The notes below the pieces were generated by a model. The model was not told the DNA's origin, did not search any database, and saw only the letters and a list, made by a program, of their open reading frames with translations. The position numbers were made by a program, and so were the translations under genes. Below are positions 43,339 through 52,138 of a stretch of DNA of 64,000 nucleotides, in pieces (position 1 is the first letter of the stretch; every line of letters begins with the position of its first letter). Where the stretch lies: positions 31,244-95,243 of the forward strand of contig CAZIOR010000001.1 in NCBI GenBank assembly GCA_964540925.1. Reading direction: 5' to 3'. Source of the DNA: CAZFRF01 sp964540925. Lineage in GTDB: Bacteria; Patescibacteriota; Microgenomatia; Levybacterales; UBA12049.

Positions 43339-43728
43339 ATGGATAAAAAAGTTTCCGTTCTAATCTTTGTTGAAAGTAGATATAAAGTTAATAGAAAGCG
43401 AATTAAACAAGCTGTTGAAAAAGTAATTTCTAGAAATGAAGTTACTGGACCAGTGGAAGTTTCTGTCGCAATTGTTGGCGATCGCAAAATGCGAGAGTTG
43501 TCTAGAAAATATAAAGGCGAAGATAAGACTCGCAATATTTTATCTTTTTCTCAATCTGAGGGTGAAACAATTGAGGCGCCAAAAGACAGACTAAGACTTG
43601 GCGATATTGTTCTTTCATATCCAGTTGTAATTTTAGATGCTAGTCGCGACGAAATGTTAGTTGATGATAAAGTAGATCAGTTAGTTGAACATGGATTAGA
43701 ACATTTACTAGGGTTACATCACGAGTAA
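43339..43728 (+). CDS. ybeY: Endoribonuclease YbeY
   Basis: Zinc-dependent rRNA maturation and quality-control nuclease. The core VAIVGDRKMRELSRKYKGED and TRNILSFSQSEGE match the family, and the metal motif is VEHGLEHLLGLHHE, a variant of HGxLHLxGxDH in which Asp-His is His-His. 129 residues, slightly short; the reading frame stops right after the metal motif. Sits between rpsU and dnaX, a translation/replication run. Role in 16S 3' end processing is known for the family. Confidence 0.88.
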   Translation: MDKKVSVLIFVESRYKVNRKRIKQAVEKVISRNEVTGPVEVSVAIVGDRKMRELSRKYKGEDKTRNILSFSQSEGETIEAPKDRLRLGDIVLSYPVVILDASRDEMLVDDKVDQLVEHGLEHLLGLHHE

Positions 43729-43732
43729 AGTT

Positions 43733-45160
43733 ATGGTTTTTTACCGAAAATACAGGCCTCAAAAGATTTCAGATTTAGATAGTAAAGCTGTAAGAGACAG
43801 TTTGTATTCTATTTTCTCTAAAAGAGATTTTCCTCATGCATTTTTGTTTTCAGGTCCTAAGGGTTTAGGAAAAACATCAACTGCCAGAATTGTTGCAAAA
43901 GTTATTAATTGTGAAAAGCATAAGGATTTAAAAGGAAAACTTGAAGAAAAAGAAATTGAACCATGTAATAAATGTAGCGAATGCGAAACTATAACCAATG
44001 GCAATAATTTTGATGTTTTTGAAATTGATGGTGCTTCAAATAGGGGAATTGATGAAATTAGGGATTTAAAAGAGAAAATAAATTTACTTCCAAGTAAAGC
44101 ATTCAAGAAAATTTATATTATTGATGAGGTTCACATGTTAACAACTGAGGCTTTTAATGCACTATTAAAAACTTTAGAAGAGCCACCAGCCCATGCTGTT
44201 TTTATTCTTTGTACAACTGAGTTTCATAAATTACCAGAAACTATCATTTCTCGCTGTTTTAGAATTGATTTTAAGAAAGCAACTCATGAAGAAATCGCCA
44301 GAAGTTTAGAAAGAATTGTAAAAGGTGAAGAAATAAAAATAGATGAAGACGTGCTTTTAGAAATCGCTAAAATGGCGGATGGAAGCTTTAGAGATAGCTC
44401 TAAAATTTTAGAGGAATTAGCGATTTGGGCTGGTGAGAAAAAGATAAACCTAGCTTTGTTAGAAGAAAAATACAATATGCTTGGGATTGATAAGACTTTA
44501 AATGATTTCATAAGCCTCTTGAAGTCAAAAGATGTTAAGAAAGCTCTTGAGTTAGTTGGAAAAGTAGCTGATTCGGGAATGGATTTTAAATTTTTTGTTG
44601 AAAACCTAATTAATAAGTTGCACGGTTTACTTTTGGCAAAGCATGGAGTGGGAGATAAGCAGGAAACAGATTTGGAAACCTTAGAAATTAAGAAAATTTT
44701 AGAAAATCTTGGCAAAGTTTATTTGGAAATAAAATTAGCAGTATTACCTCAGCTTCCTTTAGAAATATTCATTGTAGAGTGGATGAGTAATGATGCAGAA
44801 GTTTCAACAAAAATAGAAGTTGAAGAAAAAATGGTTAAAGTTAATATCCAAGAAAAAGCTGAAACAGTAAAGCCAACTGAAGTAAAAAGTGAACCTAAAA
44901 ATGAAGCTCCAGTTGCTTCTAAATCAGGTAATTTTGCTAGCGATTTTATTAATGAAGTAAAAAACCACAATCATTTACTTGCTGGAGTTTTAAGAAGTTG
45001 TGAAGTAGATAATGATAAAGATGATACGGTACAAATTTCTGCTATTTCAAAGTTTCATAAAGAGAAGCTAGAAGAACAAAAATCTATTATAATATTACAA
45101 GAGGTAGCAGAAAAATTAACTGGAGAAAAAAAGCAAATATCTATTGTTTTAAGGGGGTGA
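43733..45160 (+). CDS. dnaX: DNA polymerase III subunit gamma/tau
   Basis: Clamp-loader ATPase. Walker A FSGPKGLGKTSTARIVAKVI, the zinc cysteines C..CNKCSEC, Walker B IYIIDEVHML, sensor 1 FILCTTEFHKLPETI and the SRC arginine finger (IISRCFRIDF) are all present in order. Domain III follows, then a Lys/Glu/Val-rich linker (about 355-400) and a short C-terminal domain. At 475 residues it is between gamma and tau in size. The stop codon lies within the Shine-Dalgarno sequence of ybaB, an operon arrangement (dnaX-ybaB-recR) found across bacteria. Confidence 0.95.
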   Translation: MVFYRKYRPQKISDLDSKAVRDSLYSIFSKRDFPHAFLFSGPKGLGKTSTARIVAKVINCEKHKDLKGKLEEKEIEPCNKCSECETITNGNNFDVFEIDGASNRGIDEIRDLKEKINLLPSKAFKKIYIIDEVHMLTTEAFNALLKTLEEPPAHAVFILCTTEFHKLPETIISRCFRIDFKKATHEEIARSLERIVKGEEIKIDEDVLLEIAKMADGSFRDSSKILEELAIWAGEKKINLALLEEKYNMLGIDKTLNDFISLLKSKDVKKALELVGKVADSGMDFKFFVENLINKLHGLLLAKHGVGDKQETDLETLEIKKILENLGKVYLEIKLAVLPQLPLEIFIVEWMSNDAEVSTKIEVEEKMVKVNIQEKAETVKPTEVKSEPKNEAPVASKSGNFASDFINEVKNHNHLLAGVLRSCEVDNDKDDTVQISAISKFHKEKLEEQKSIIILQEVAEKLTGEKKQISIVLRG

Positions 45161-45167
45161 AATTTAA

Positions 45168-45449
45168 ATGAATAATCCATTTTCACAATTAGGAGAACTT
45201 AAGAAAATGCGTGATCAGGCGATGCAAATTCAGCGAGAGTTGCAGGCTGAAGAAGTAACTGTTGAAAAGAACGGTGTAAATATTGTTATTACTGGTGATC
45301 AAAAACTTAAGGAGATTCAAACAAACGGAAGATCAGATAATGATATCAAAGAAGCAGTAAATGAAGCTATTAAAAAGTCTCAAGAAGTAGCTGCTAAGAA
45401 ACTTGCAACAATGCAGGGAGGCTTGGGAGGACTTTTGGGAGGACAATAA
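45168..45449 (+). CDS. YbaB/EbfC nucleoid-associated protein
   Basis: A 93-residue DNA-binding protein of the YbaB/EbfC family: FSQLGELKKMRDQAMQIQRE, a coiled-coil-forming first helix, then VNIVITGDQKLKEIQTNG and a Gly-rich tail (GGLGGLLGGQ). Lies between dnaX and recR as usual. It has one of the few clear Shine-Dalgarno sequences here (AAGGGGGTG at 45151-45159), made of the dnaX 3' end. Stop overlaps recR start by 1 nt. Confidence 0.92.
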   Translation: MNNPFSQLGELKKMRDQAMQIQRELQAEEVTVEKNGVNIVITGDQKLKEIQTNGRSDNDIKEAVNEAIKKSQEVAAKKLATMQGGLGGLLGGQ

Positions 45450-46057
45450 TGCAGATTCCCAAAACGATTCAAAAACTGATTGAATCATTTGAAAAGTTGC
45501 CAGGAGTTGGTCCAAAAACAGCTCAAAGGCTTACTTTTTATTTGTTGCATGTTCCTCAAGAACAACTTGAAGAGTTTTCTTATGCTCTTTCTAATTTAAA
45601 AAGAAATACGATCTTGTGCAGTAATTGTTACATGATTGATGAATCTGATCCATGTAGTATTTGCACAAACTCAAATCGTGATCAAAGCGTAATCTGTGTT
45701 GTCGAGCAGCCTCTAGATGTTTTAGCTCTAGAAAAAAATGGAAGATATAAAGGAATCTATCATGTGTTGCATGGGAAAATTGATCCTTTAAATAATATTG
45801 GCCCTGAAGAAATATATATTGGTCAACTTTTGGCAAGACTTAAAAGAAAAGGGGAGGAGATTAAGGAAATAATTTTAGCAACAAATCCAACCATGGAAGG
45901 AGAAGCTACGGCTATGTATATAGCTAAACAAATAAGAAGTTTAGATCCAGAATTGAAAGTAACAAGAATTGGTAGAGGTCTTCCAGTGGGAGCTGATTTA
46001 GAGTATGCTGATGATATAACCTTGCAAAGAGCAATGGAAGGAAGGAGCGAAATATAA
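45449..46057 (+). CDS. recR: Recombination mediator RecR
   Basis: Acts with RecO/RecF in loading RecA at gaps. Helix-hairpin-helix FEKLPGVGPKTAQRLTFYLL near residue 15, a four-cysteine zinc site (ILCSNCYMIDESDPCSIC) and a TOPRIM domain (ICVVEQPLDVLALEKNG, NPTMEGEATAMYIA). Length 202 residues is standard. The Walker-like C-terminal segment RIGRGLPVGADLEYADDITL is conserved. Starts with overlap on ybaB (TAATG) and overlaps the following hypothetical gene in the same way. Confidence 0.95.
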   Translation: MQIPKTIQKLIESFEKLPGVGPKTAQRLTFYLLHVPQEQLEEFSYALSNLKRNTILCSNCYMIDESDPCSICTNSNRDQSVICVVEQPLDVLALEKNGRYKGIYHVLHGKIDPLNNIGPEEIYIGQLLARLKRKGEEIKEIILATNPTMEGEATAMYIAKQIRSLDPELKVTRIGRGLPVGADLEYADDITLQRAMEGRSEI

Positions 46058-46569
46058 TGATAGATCCAAACAGTCAATTAGGTGAACTTTTAGAACAGGG
46101 ACAAACAGTTGCCCAAAATCAAACTCAAGATTTAGTTCAGAGAGTGAAAGGGCAAGTTATTGGTTCAACTTCAAAACAGGCTTCTACTCAAGCACCTACT
46201 CAAGTTCATCCAGAAACATTAAGCAGGGAAGATGATCAAAAATCTGCGGCAAGAACAAGGGAAATGGTACAAGATCTTTACGCACCATCAGAAGATCAAA
46301 GTGCTCATACCGCACATGATGCAAGTAAAGATGCGGAACAACTTTCAAATATTAGAAGACAATTGGGAGAAATGCATAAAACAATATATTATGATCCTCT
46401 TTTTGCTCATGAGACAAGAAAAGAACCTACTATTAAGGAAGAACAAGAAGCAGAAGAAAAGCAGCAAAAGATGCAAGATTTGGAATTTCAAAAAGCCAAA
46501 GATGATCAAGCTTTTGCAGTTCAATTAGCAGCTCAGAAAACTGAAAGATTTCCAGGTATAAGTGGTTAA
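46057..46569 (+). CDS. Gln/Glu-rich helical hypothetical protein
   Basis: A 170-residue hydrophilic protein with no recognised domain. Low-complexity Gln/Ser/Thr-rich first part (VIGSTSKQASTQAPTQV), then a helical, coiled-coil-like stretch near 115-160 rich in Glu, Lys and Gln (KEEQEAEEKQQKMQDLEFQK). It begins on the recR stop and ends 1 nt before cysS, so it is translated as part of that operon. Function unknown; not obviously secreted. Confidence 0.6.
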   Translation: MIDPNSQLGELLEQGQTVAQNQTQDLVQRVKGQVIGSTSKQASTQAPTQVHPETLSREDDQKSAARTREMVQDLYAPSEDQSAHTAHDASKDAEQLSNIRRQLGEMHKTIYYDPLFAHETRKEPTIKEEQEAEEKQQKMQDLEFQKAKDDQAFAVQLAAQKTERFPGISG

Positions 46570-46570
46570 G

Positions 46571-47899
46571 ATGTTAAAAATTTACAATACATTATCACAT
46601 TTAGTAGAAGAACTTAAGCCAATAAATGCTCCACATGTTGGTATGTATTCTTGCGGTCCAACGGTTTACGATTTTGCACACATAGGTCATATGCGCACGT
46701 ATGTAGGTACAGATATTTTAATTAATGTCTTAAAAGCAAATGGATTTATAGTTAAGCCGGTAATGAATATTACTGATGTAGGACATTTAACATCAGATGC
46801 AGATACAGGTGAGGATAAGATGGAAAAAGGTGCTAAAAAATTTGGCCTAAGCGTGTGGGATATTGCCAAAAAATTTGAGGTACAGTTTAAAGATTCATGT
46901 AAACTCATAAATATAACTTTGCCCAAAGATTTAATGCATGCAACCGATTATATTGCAGAGCAAATAGAATTAGTAAAAAAACTTGAAGAAAAAGGCTTTA
47001 CGTATCAAACAGCGGATGGAATATATTTTGATACCTCAAAGTTTGCAGCTTATTTTAAGCTCTCGAGACAAAACCCTGAAGAATTAAAGGGAGGAATCAG
47101 GGTTGATTTGGGGGACAAGAAAAATGTTTCAGACTTTGCGTTGTGGAAATTTTCTCCACAAGGAGAAAAACGTCAAATGGAATGGGATAGTCCTTGGGGA
47201 GTAGGCTTTCCTGGATGGCATATTGAATGTTCGGCTATGAGTATGAAGGCATTGGGTGAAAGTTTTGATATTCATACAGGTGGAGTAGATCATATTAATA
47301 TTCATCACACCAATGAAATTGCACAGTCAGAAGCTGTAACCGGAAAGCAATTCGTAAAGTATTGGGTGCATTACAATCATTTATTGGTTGAAGGTGAAAA
47401 GATGAGTAAAAGCTTAGGTAATGTTTATACTGCCGAGGATATTGTTGCTAAAGGTTTCGATCCTTTAAGTTTAAGATATTTATTTATGCAAACTCATTAT
47501 AGGCAGGAAATGAATTTTACTTGGGAGGCTTTAAAAGCTGCTCAAACAGCATTAAATAAATTAAGAAATGAATATTATAATCTTTCATCTGGAAAATTAA
47601 ATGAAGAATTTAAAGAAAACTTTTTAAATGCAGTTAATGATGATTTAAATTTAGCTAAAGCTTTAGCTTTAATTTGGGAAGAAATTAAAAAAGGAACAAA
47701 TCGAGAAACGATTAATTTTGCAGATGAAATTTTAGGTTTAAAACTTTCTGAATATAAACCTCAAGCATTAGAATATCCAAAAGAAGTCCAAGAGTTAATT
47801 ATAAAAAGAGAAGAGTTAAGGAAGCAAAAGAATTATATTGAATCAGATAAAATAAGAGACGAAATAATTAAATTGGGCTTCGAAGTAAAAGATAATTAA
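46571..47899 (+). CDS. cysS: Cysteinyl-tRNA synthetase
   Basis: Charges tRNA-Cys, whose gene is also in this window. YSCGPTVYDFAHIGHMRTYV holds the first zinc cysteine and the HIGH motif; WHIECSAMSMKALG, GGVDHINIHHTNEIAQSEA complete the zinc site; EGEKMSKSLGNVYT is KMSKS. About 442 residues, normal for CysRS with a short anticodon domain. The ATG at 46571 (MLKIYNTLSHLV) is 1 nt after the previous stop; a GTG 9 nt upstream overlaps that gene and is less likely. Confidence 0.95.
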   Translation: MLKIYNTLSHLVEELKPINAPHVGMYSCGPTVYDFAHIGHMRTYVGTDILINVLKANGFIVKPVMNITDVGHLTSDADTGEDKMEKGAKKFGLSVWDIAKKFEVQFKDSCKLINITLPKDLMHATDYIAEQIELVKKLEEKGFTYQTADGIYFDTSKFAAYFKLSRQNPEELKGGIRVDLGDKKNVSDFALWKFSPQGEKRQMEWDSPWGVGFPGWHIECSAMSMKALGESFDIHTGGVDHINIHHTNEIAQSEAVTGKQFVKYWVHYNHLLVEGEKMSKSLGNVYTAEDIVAKGFDPLSLRYLFMQTHYRQEMNFTWEALKAAQTALNKLRNEYYNLSSGKLNEEFKENFLNAVNDDLNLAKALALIWEEIKKGTNRETINFADEILGLKLSEYKPQALEYPKEVQELIIKREELRKQKNYIESDKIRDEIIKLGFEVKDN

Positions 47900-47900
47900 A

Positions 47901-48125
47901 TTATCTTTTGGGTTTAGAGATTGGAGTATTACTTCCATCTGGATATGGAACATGACCGCGTCTCGGTTTAAAGCCTCTTCTTATAAAGGCTTCAACTTCT
48001 CCAAAAATGCCTGTTGAGTGTCTTCCAGCTCTTTCTTCAACTACTTTTTCAACCGAGGTATCGGATTGAGTGCCTGGTCTTATCGGTGAAACTCTTTGAT
48101 CTGGTCCTAAATGATTTTCTCCCAT
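47901..48125 (-). CDS. Small basic hypothetical protein
   Basis: A 74-residue polar protein, Arg/Pro-rich toward the C-terminus (GEVEAFIRRGFKPRRGHVPY). No family recognised. Start lies 1 nt after the stop of the small gene upstream, so the two form a pair. Convergent with cysS. Confidence 0.5.
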   Translation of the reverse strand: MGENHLGPDQRVSPIRPGTQSDTSVEKVVEERAGRHSTGIFGEVEAFIRRGFKPRRGHVPYPDGSNTPISKPKR

Positions 48126-48126
48126 T

Positions 48127-48315
48127 TTAATTTAAAACTTTTCTTGCAATTAAGGCGTGTTTTCTTAAAATTTCTCTTTCGTGATTTGGGTCATTTGGGT
48201 TTGTTACTCTTGCGGTTATGATTCTTGGAGATTCTGAGGTAGGGGAAAAGGAGGGCTTGGAAATCTTGCCCTTATTAATTTTGCCAAAAATAATACCTTT
48301 GACAACGTCAACCAT
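48127..48315 (-). CDS. Small hypothetical protein
   Basis: 62 residues from the ATG at 48315 (MVDVVKGIIFGKINKGKISK); ends REILRKHALIARKVLN. An upstream in-frame start at 48408 is unlikely because TTGACA-17 bp-TACCCT places transcription at 48315, the leaderless spacing. Unknown function. Confidence 0.5.
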   Translation of the reverse strand: MVDVVKGIIFGKINKGKISKPSFSPTSESPRIITARVTNPNDPNHEREILRKHALIARKVLN

Positions 48316-48321
48316 ACCTTT

Positions 48322-48350
48322 AGGGTAGTACATCAATAAATTTATGTCAA
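48322..48350 (-). promoter_or_regulatory. Leaderless promoter of the small gene pair
   Basis: Minus strand: TTGACA (complement of 48345-48350), 17-bp spacer, TACCCT (complement of 48322-48327), 6 nt to the ATG at 48315. Confidence 0.6.
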
Positions 48351-48428
48351 CCCACCAAAATATTGATTGACAAAAGATATCGGTATGTGAGCATAATAAA
48401 TTAGACATAAAAAGGGAGGTGAATTATA

Positions 48429-48584
48429 ATGGCAAAGTCCAAAAAAACTAAGAAATCAGTTAAAAAAGTAACGAGAACAGTTTCTAAAAAGAAATCATTA
48501 GTTGAATATAATTCACTTACATTTTTATTGTTTTTAGCATTTATTTTAGCAATGTCTCTTCTTTTAGTTGCAAAAATAATATAA
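48429..48584 (+). CDS. 51-residue basic single-pass membrane protein
   Basis: Small ORF: a Lys-rich N-terminus (MAKSKKTKKSVKKVTRTVSK) and one membrane helix (LTFLLFLAFILAMSLLLVA). It has a very strong Shine-Dalgarno sequence (AAGGGAGGTG, 48412-48421, 7 nt before ATG) and TTGACA at 48367 as a possible -35 with CATAAT 19 bp later. The ribosome-binding site and codon pattern support a real gene. Function unknown; a positively charged membrane peptide. Confidence 0.7.
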   Translation: MAKSKKTKKSVKKVTRTVSKKKSLVEYNSLTFLLFLAFILAMSLLLVAKII

Positions 48585-48594
48585 AATTAACCCT

Positions 48595-49500
48595 ATGTCA
48601 GACTTAGGTTACACCAAGCCTTTATATATTCTGCCTTTTGATCACAGAGCTACAGTTATTCAGAAATTGTTTGGTTTAAAATTGGGGGATAATCTAACCG
48701 ATGAGCAGGTTCATTTCATGCGCGATTTTAAAATGCTTGTTTACAAAGGTTTTAAAAAAGCTTTGGAGAAAGGTATCCCAACAGAATTTGGAGCCATACT
48801 ATGCGATGAAGATTTTGGAAGTGAAGTATTATTTGACGCAAAACATAATGGATTTATAACACTTTTAACAATTGAAAAAAGTGGAACAGAGCTTCTTGAA
48901 TTTCAATATGAAGATTATAAAACGCATATTTTAAATTTCAAACCAACATTTACAAAACTTCTTGTTAAATATAATCCAGAAGATTCTCAAGAAAGAAAAT
49001 TAAAACAAAAAGAAAAAATGAAAATTATTAGCGATTTTTCTCATGCAAATAATTTAAAATTTTTACTTGAAGTTTTAGTAATGCCTACAGAAAATCAGCT
49101 CGAAGAAGCAGGAAGCAAAGATGATTATGATTTAAAATTAAGACCCAAATTAAGTGTTGAGGTTATTAAGGATTTACAAAATTTTGGTATTGAGCCAGAT
49201 GTTTGGAAGCTAGAGGGATTTGAAAGTGAATTAGAATATACAGAAATTATAAATGCAATTAGAAGAGATGGTAGAGAGAACGTAGGATTAGTAGTTTTAG
49301 GTAGGGGAGCAGATAGTGCAAAAGTAGCAGATTGGCTAAGAGCAGGTGCAAAAGTAAAAGGTGTTATAGGTTTTGCAGTTGGTAGAACTATTTTTTGGGA
49401 ATCAATTGAAAAGTTTTATAAGGGACAGATTGGTAAAGCAGAGGTTATTGATACTGTTGCGGATAATTTTTATAAATTTTATAAAATATTTACCAGCTAG
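48595..49500 (+). CDS. IolC C-terminal/DUF2090-type aldolase
   Basis: A 301-residue TIM-barrel protein matching the DUF2090 domain found fused to the kinase IolC in inositol catabolism, where it acts as 2-deoxy-5-keto-gluconate 6-phosphate aldolase. The hallmark opening LYILPFDHRATVIQKLFG is present, with GIPTEFGAILCDEDFGSEVL, LLEVLVMPTENQLEE, DVWKLEGFE and VVLGRGADSAKVADWLRAGA. Stand-alone copies occur in other bacteria and may cleave other sugar-acid phosphates; no inositol genes are nearby. It converges, overlapping 11 nt, on an operon of glycerate kinase, transketolase and a GlcD-type oxidase. Confidence 0.75.
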   Translation: MSDLGYTKPLYILPFDHRATVIQKLFGLKLGDNLTDEQVHFMRDFKMLVYKGFKKALEKGIPTEFGAILCDEDFGSEVLFDAKHNGFITLLTIEKSGTELLEFQYEDYKTHILNFKPTFTKLLVKYNPEDSQERKLKQKEKMKIISDFSHANNLKFLLEVLVMPTENQLEEAGSKDDYDLKLRPKLSVEVIKDLQNFGIEPDVWKLEGFESELEYTEIINAIRRDGRENVGLVVLGRGADSAKVADWLRAGAKVKGVIGFAVGRTIFWESIEKFYKGQIGKAEVIDTVADNFYKFYKIFTS

Positions 49501-51151
49501 TACGAATGTGCTGATCTGCAAACTCGGGATCTACGTTAACTTTTTTACCAGGATTAAAAATATTTAAAGGATCAAAAATTTCTTTTGTTTTTTCAAATAG
49601 TTTATAAACATCTTCTCCGTACATTTGTTTTAGATATCTGCTTCTAACTAAGCCGTCATTGTGTTCACCGCTCATTGAGCCTTTGTATTCAAAAACTAAA
49701 TCAAAAACTTCTTGAGAAATTTTAGGAAGTAATTTTCTTTGCGCTTCATCGCTTAAGTTAACTAGGGGAATGATATGGAAATTTCCGTCTCCCATATGTC
49801 CAGCAAGGGTGGAAATGATGCTGGGATATTTTGCAATAATGGCATTTATTTTAGGTAAAAATTCTGGTAAGTATTTAGGGTTAACAATTATGTCATCTAT
49901 AAATGGGCTGCTATATTTATCTTTTATTTTCTTACGAAGAAGATTAAAACTTTCTCTTCTAATTAGCCAATATTTTTTAGATGATTTTTCATTGCCTGCA
50001 GATTTTACTTTTAAATCAAATGGTTTTAAAACTTTTTTAAGTTCATTTATTTTGTCTTTTAAATCGTCTAAATTATTACCGGTGAATTCTATTTGTAAGG
50101 TTATTTTAGGAAATTTATTTTTTCGTTTCATTAATATTTCTGGTAAAAATGTAAACAATGTGGAAAGAGGATTATGTGAATTTAATTTTGTACCAAACTC
50201 ATTAAAATATTTAACTGCAAGTTCTAGTGTTTTATCATCATAGGTTTCAAAACTTTCGGGAGCTAAGGGGATTACTGCATTAATTATTTCGCCTAATTTA
50301 GCTTCATCTTTTTCATTTAAATATACAACTAACATTTCTGAATGTTTATTAACTGGGATAAGTTGTAAGCCTACTTCAGTTATGATTCCGAGTGTTCCTT
50401 GGGCACCAACGAAAAGTTGCGTTAAGTCAAATGTTTTTTTGTCTTTGTCGTAAACATTCCAAAGATTATAGCCAGTAGAATTTTTGGTGACATTTGGTTT
50501 TGCATTAATTATCTTCTCATAATTTTTAGTAATTAATGTATGAATTTTTCTATACACCTCGCCCTCAAAAGATCTTAGTTGTAATTTTTGAGCAAGTTCC
50601 CTTTCATTTAATGATTTAAATTCATATTCATTGCCATCAGCCAGAATAACCTTGAGATTTTTAACATATTTTTCAGTTTTACCATATTCAAATGATTTTT
50701 CTCCACCCGCGTTATTGCTGACAATTCCACCAATTGCACATATCTCTCGAGAAGAAGGGTAGGGAGCAAAAATTAAATTGTGTTTCAATGTTTCTTTTTC
50801 AAAATCTCTGTAGAAAATACCTGGTTGAGCACTAGCAACTTTTTCCTCAATTCCTAAAAATTTATTTATATATTTAGTAAAAACTATAATAATTGAATCG
50901 TTTAAGTCTCCACCGCTCATATCTGTTCCCGCAGCTCTTGCAGTAATTGATAATTTAGGATTTTGTTTTTTATTTTTGGATACAAATTCAACAATATTTT
51001 TAATATCAGTAGAGTTTTTGGGGAAAATTACAACCCTTGGTCTTACCTCGAAGATACTGGAATCATGACTATATTCTAAAAGTGTTGCGTCATCATCAAG
51101 AGTTTCACCTTGAACCTGAGATCTTAATTGATTTAATAAATTCGCATCCAT
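49490..51151 (-). CDS. GlcD-like FAD-linked 2-hydroxyacid dehydrogenase
   Basis: A 553-residue FAD enzyme of the vanillyl-alcohol-oxidase/PCMH fold, like glycolate oxidase GlcD or D-lactate dehydrogenase. FAD-binding: PRVVIFPKNSTDIKNIVEF, ITARAAGTDMSGGDLNDSI and AIGGIVSNNAGGEKSFEYG. C-terminal substrate domain ends with STLAGHMGDGNFHIIPL, holding the catalytic-type His motif, and SGEHNDGLVRSRYL. No membrane segment. Last gene of the glycerate kinase-transketolase operon (1-nt overlap), suggesting oxidation of glycolate, glycerate, lactate or similar. Electron acceptor not evident. Confidence 0.85.
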   Translation of the reverse strand: MDANLLNQLRSQVQGETLDDDATLLEYSHDSSIFEVRPRVVIFPKNSTDIKNIVEFVSKNKKQNPKLSITARAAGTDMSGGDLNDSIIIVFTKYINKFLGIEEKVASAQPGIFYRDFEKETLKHNLIFAPYPSSREICAIGGIVSNNAGGEKSFEYGKTEKYVKNLKVILADGNEYEFKSLNERELAQKLQLRSFEGEVYRKIHTLITKNYEKIINAKPNVTKNSTGYNLWNVYDKDKKTFDLTQLFVGAQGTLGIITEVGLQLIPVNKHSEMLVVYLNEKDEAKLGEIINAVIPLAPESFETYDDKTLELAVKYFNEFGTKLNSHNPLSTLFTFLPEILMKRKNKFPKITLQIEFTGNNLDDLKDKINELKKVLKPFDLKVKSAGNEKSSKKYWLIRRESFNLLRKKIKDKYSSPFIDDIIVNPKYLPEFLPKINAIIAKYPSIISTLAGHMGDGNFHIIPLVNLSDEAQRKLLPKISQEVFDLVFEYKGSMSGEHNDGLVRSRYLKQMYGEDVYKLFEKTKEIFDPLNIFNPGKKVNVDPEFADQHIRTSW

Positions 51152-52137
51152 TATCTGGTTATGACCTTTTCAACTGCAGCAATTATTGCAGTATCATCCA
51201 TTTTATATTTTTTAATAATCTCAAGCGGTTTACCGCTTTCTGCAAACGTGTCATTAAGTCCTACAAATTCCATTGGAGTAGGCAAGTTCTTTGCTAAAAC
51301 TTCAGCGATTGCCCCTCCGAGTCCTCCCATTATTTGATGATCCTCAACGGTCACAACGTGTTTGGTTTGTTTAGCTAAATTAACGATTGTTTCGATATCC
51401 AAAGGTTTAATGCTGCAAACATTTGCAACTAAAACATTTACACCTTTTTCTTCAAGTTTTTTAGCGGCAAGTAGGGCAAAATACACTAGCCAACCTGTGG
51501 CAAAGATTACGGCTTGAGGGTTTTCAGTAACCCAAAATGTTTGAACTTTAGTTGGATTAAAAGGAGTATCAGTGGTTGTAATTAGTGCGCTTTTATCTCT
51601 AGTAAAACGAAGGTAAATCGGTTTATTAATTTTTGCAGATTCTAAAGTTGCTTTTCTAGCTTCTTCAAAATCACAAGGAACTAGTACATTCATATTTGGC
51701 CAAGTGCGTGTTATTGCAATATCCTCTGTTGCTTGATGTGTTGCTCCATCTGGACCAGTCATCACTCCGCTATGGTGTCCAGCAATTTTTACATTAGCAT
51801 CGTTATAGGCAATGGTTGTTCTAATGGTTTCAAGATTTTTTCCTGGCGAAAAAGTTGCATACGAAGCGATGTAGGGAATCTTTCCAGAAACAGCTAATCC
51901 TGCAGCAATTGCTGCCATGTTTTGTTCCGCAACTCCTATTTCAAAAAATCTATCTGGATGATTTTTTTCAAAACCATCTGTTCTTGTAGATTCAGCTAAA
52001 TCTGCTGTTAATACAACTACGTTAGGATTATTTTCACCTAGTTCAATAAGTGCTTCGCCAAAACCATCGCGAGTTGCTTTTTGATCAAATGGTTCTTCAA
52101 ATATTTTTTCGTTTAGTTTTAAATCTTTATTTAACAT
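51151..52137 (-). CDS. Transketolase, C-terminal half
   Basis: Pyrimidine-binding and C-terminal domains of a two-subunit transketolase. FGEALIELGENNPNVVVLTA, RFFEIGVAEQNMAAIAAGL (catalytic Glu that activates TPP) and HHSGVMTGPDGATHQATEDI are diagnostic. 328 residues. Spaced 1 nt from the N-terminal-half gene; in most bacteria both are one 660-residue chain, whereas split forms occur in archaea and CPR. Confidence 0.92.
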   Translation of the reverse strand: MLNKDLKLNEKIFEEPFDQKATRDGFGEALIELGENNPNVVVLTADLAESTRTDGFEKNHPDRFFEIGVAEQNMAAIAAGLAVSGKIPYIASYATFSPGKNLETIRTTIAYNDANVKIAGHHSGVMTGPDGATHQATEDIAITRTWPNMNVLVPCDFEEARKATLESAKINKPIYLRFTRDKSALITTTDTPFNPTKVQTFWVTENPQAVIFATGWLVYFALLAAKKLEEKGVNVLVANVCSIKPLDIETIVNLAKQTKHVVTVEDHQIMGGLGGAIAEVLAKNLPTPMEFVGLNDTFAESGKPLEIIKKYKMDDTAIIAAVEKVITR

Positions 52138-52138
52138 A

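Noticed and set aside
43834..44715. Two open frames antisense to dnaX
   Set aside because: dnaX Walker, zinc and SRC motifs cover the same bases on the plus strand; composition is typical of antisense shadow.
49770..50243. 157-codon open frame on the plus strand
   Set aside because: Antisense shadow of the GlcD-like gene, whose motifs are continuous across it.
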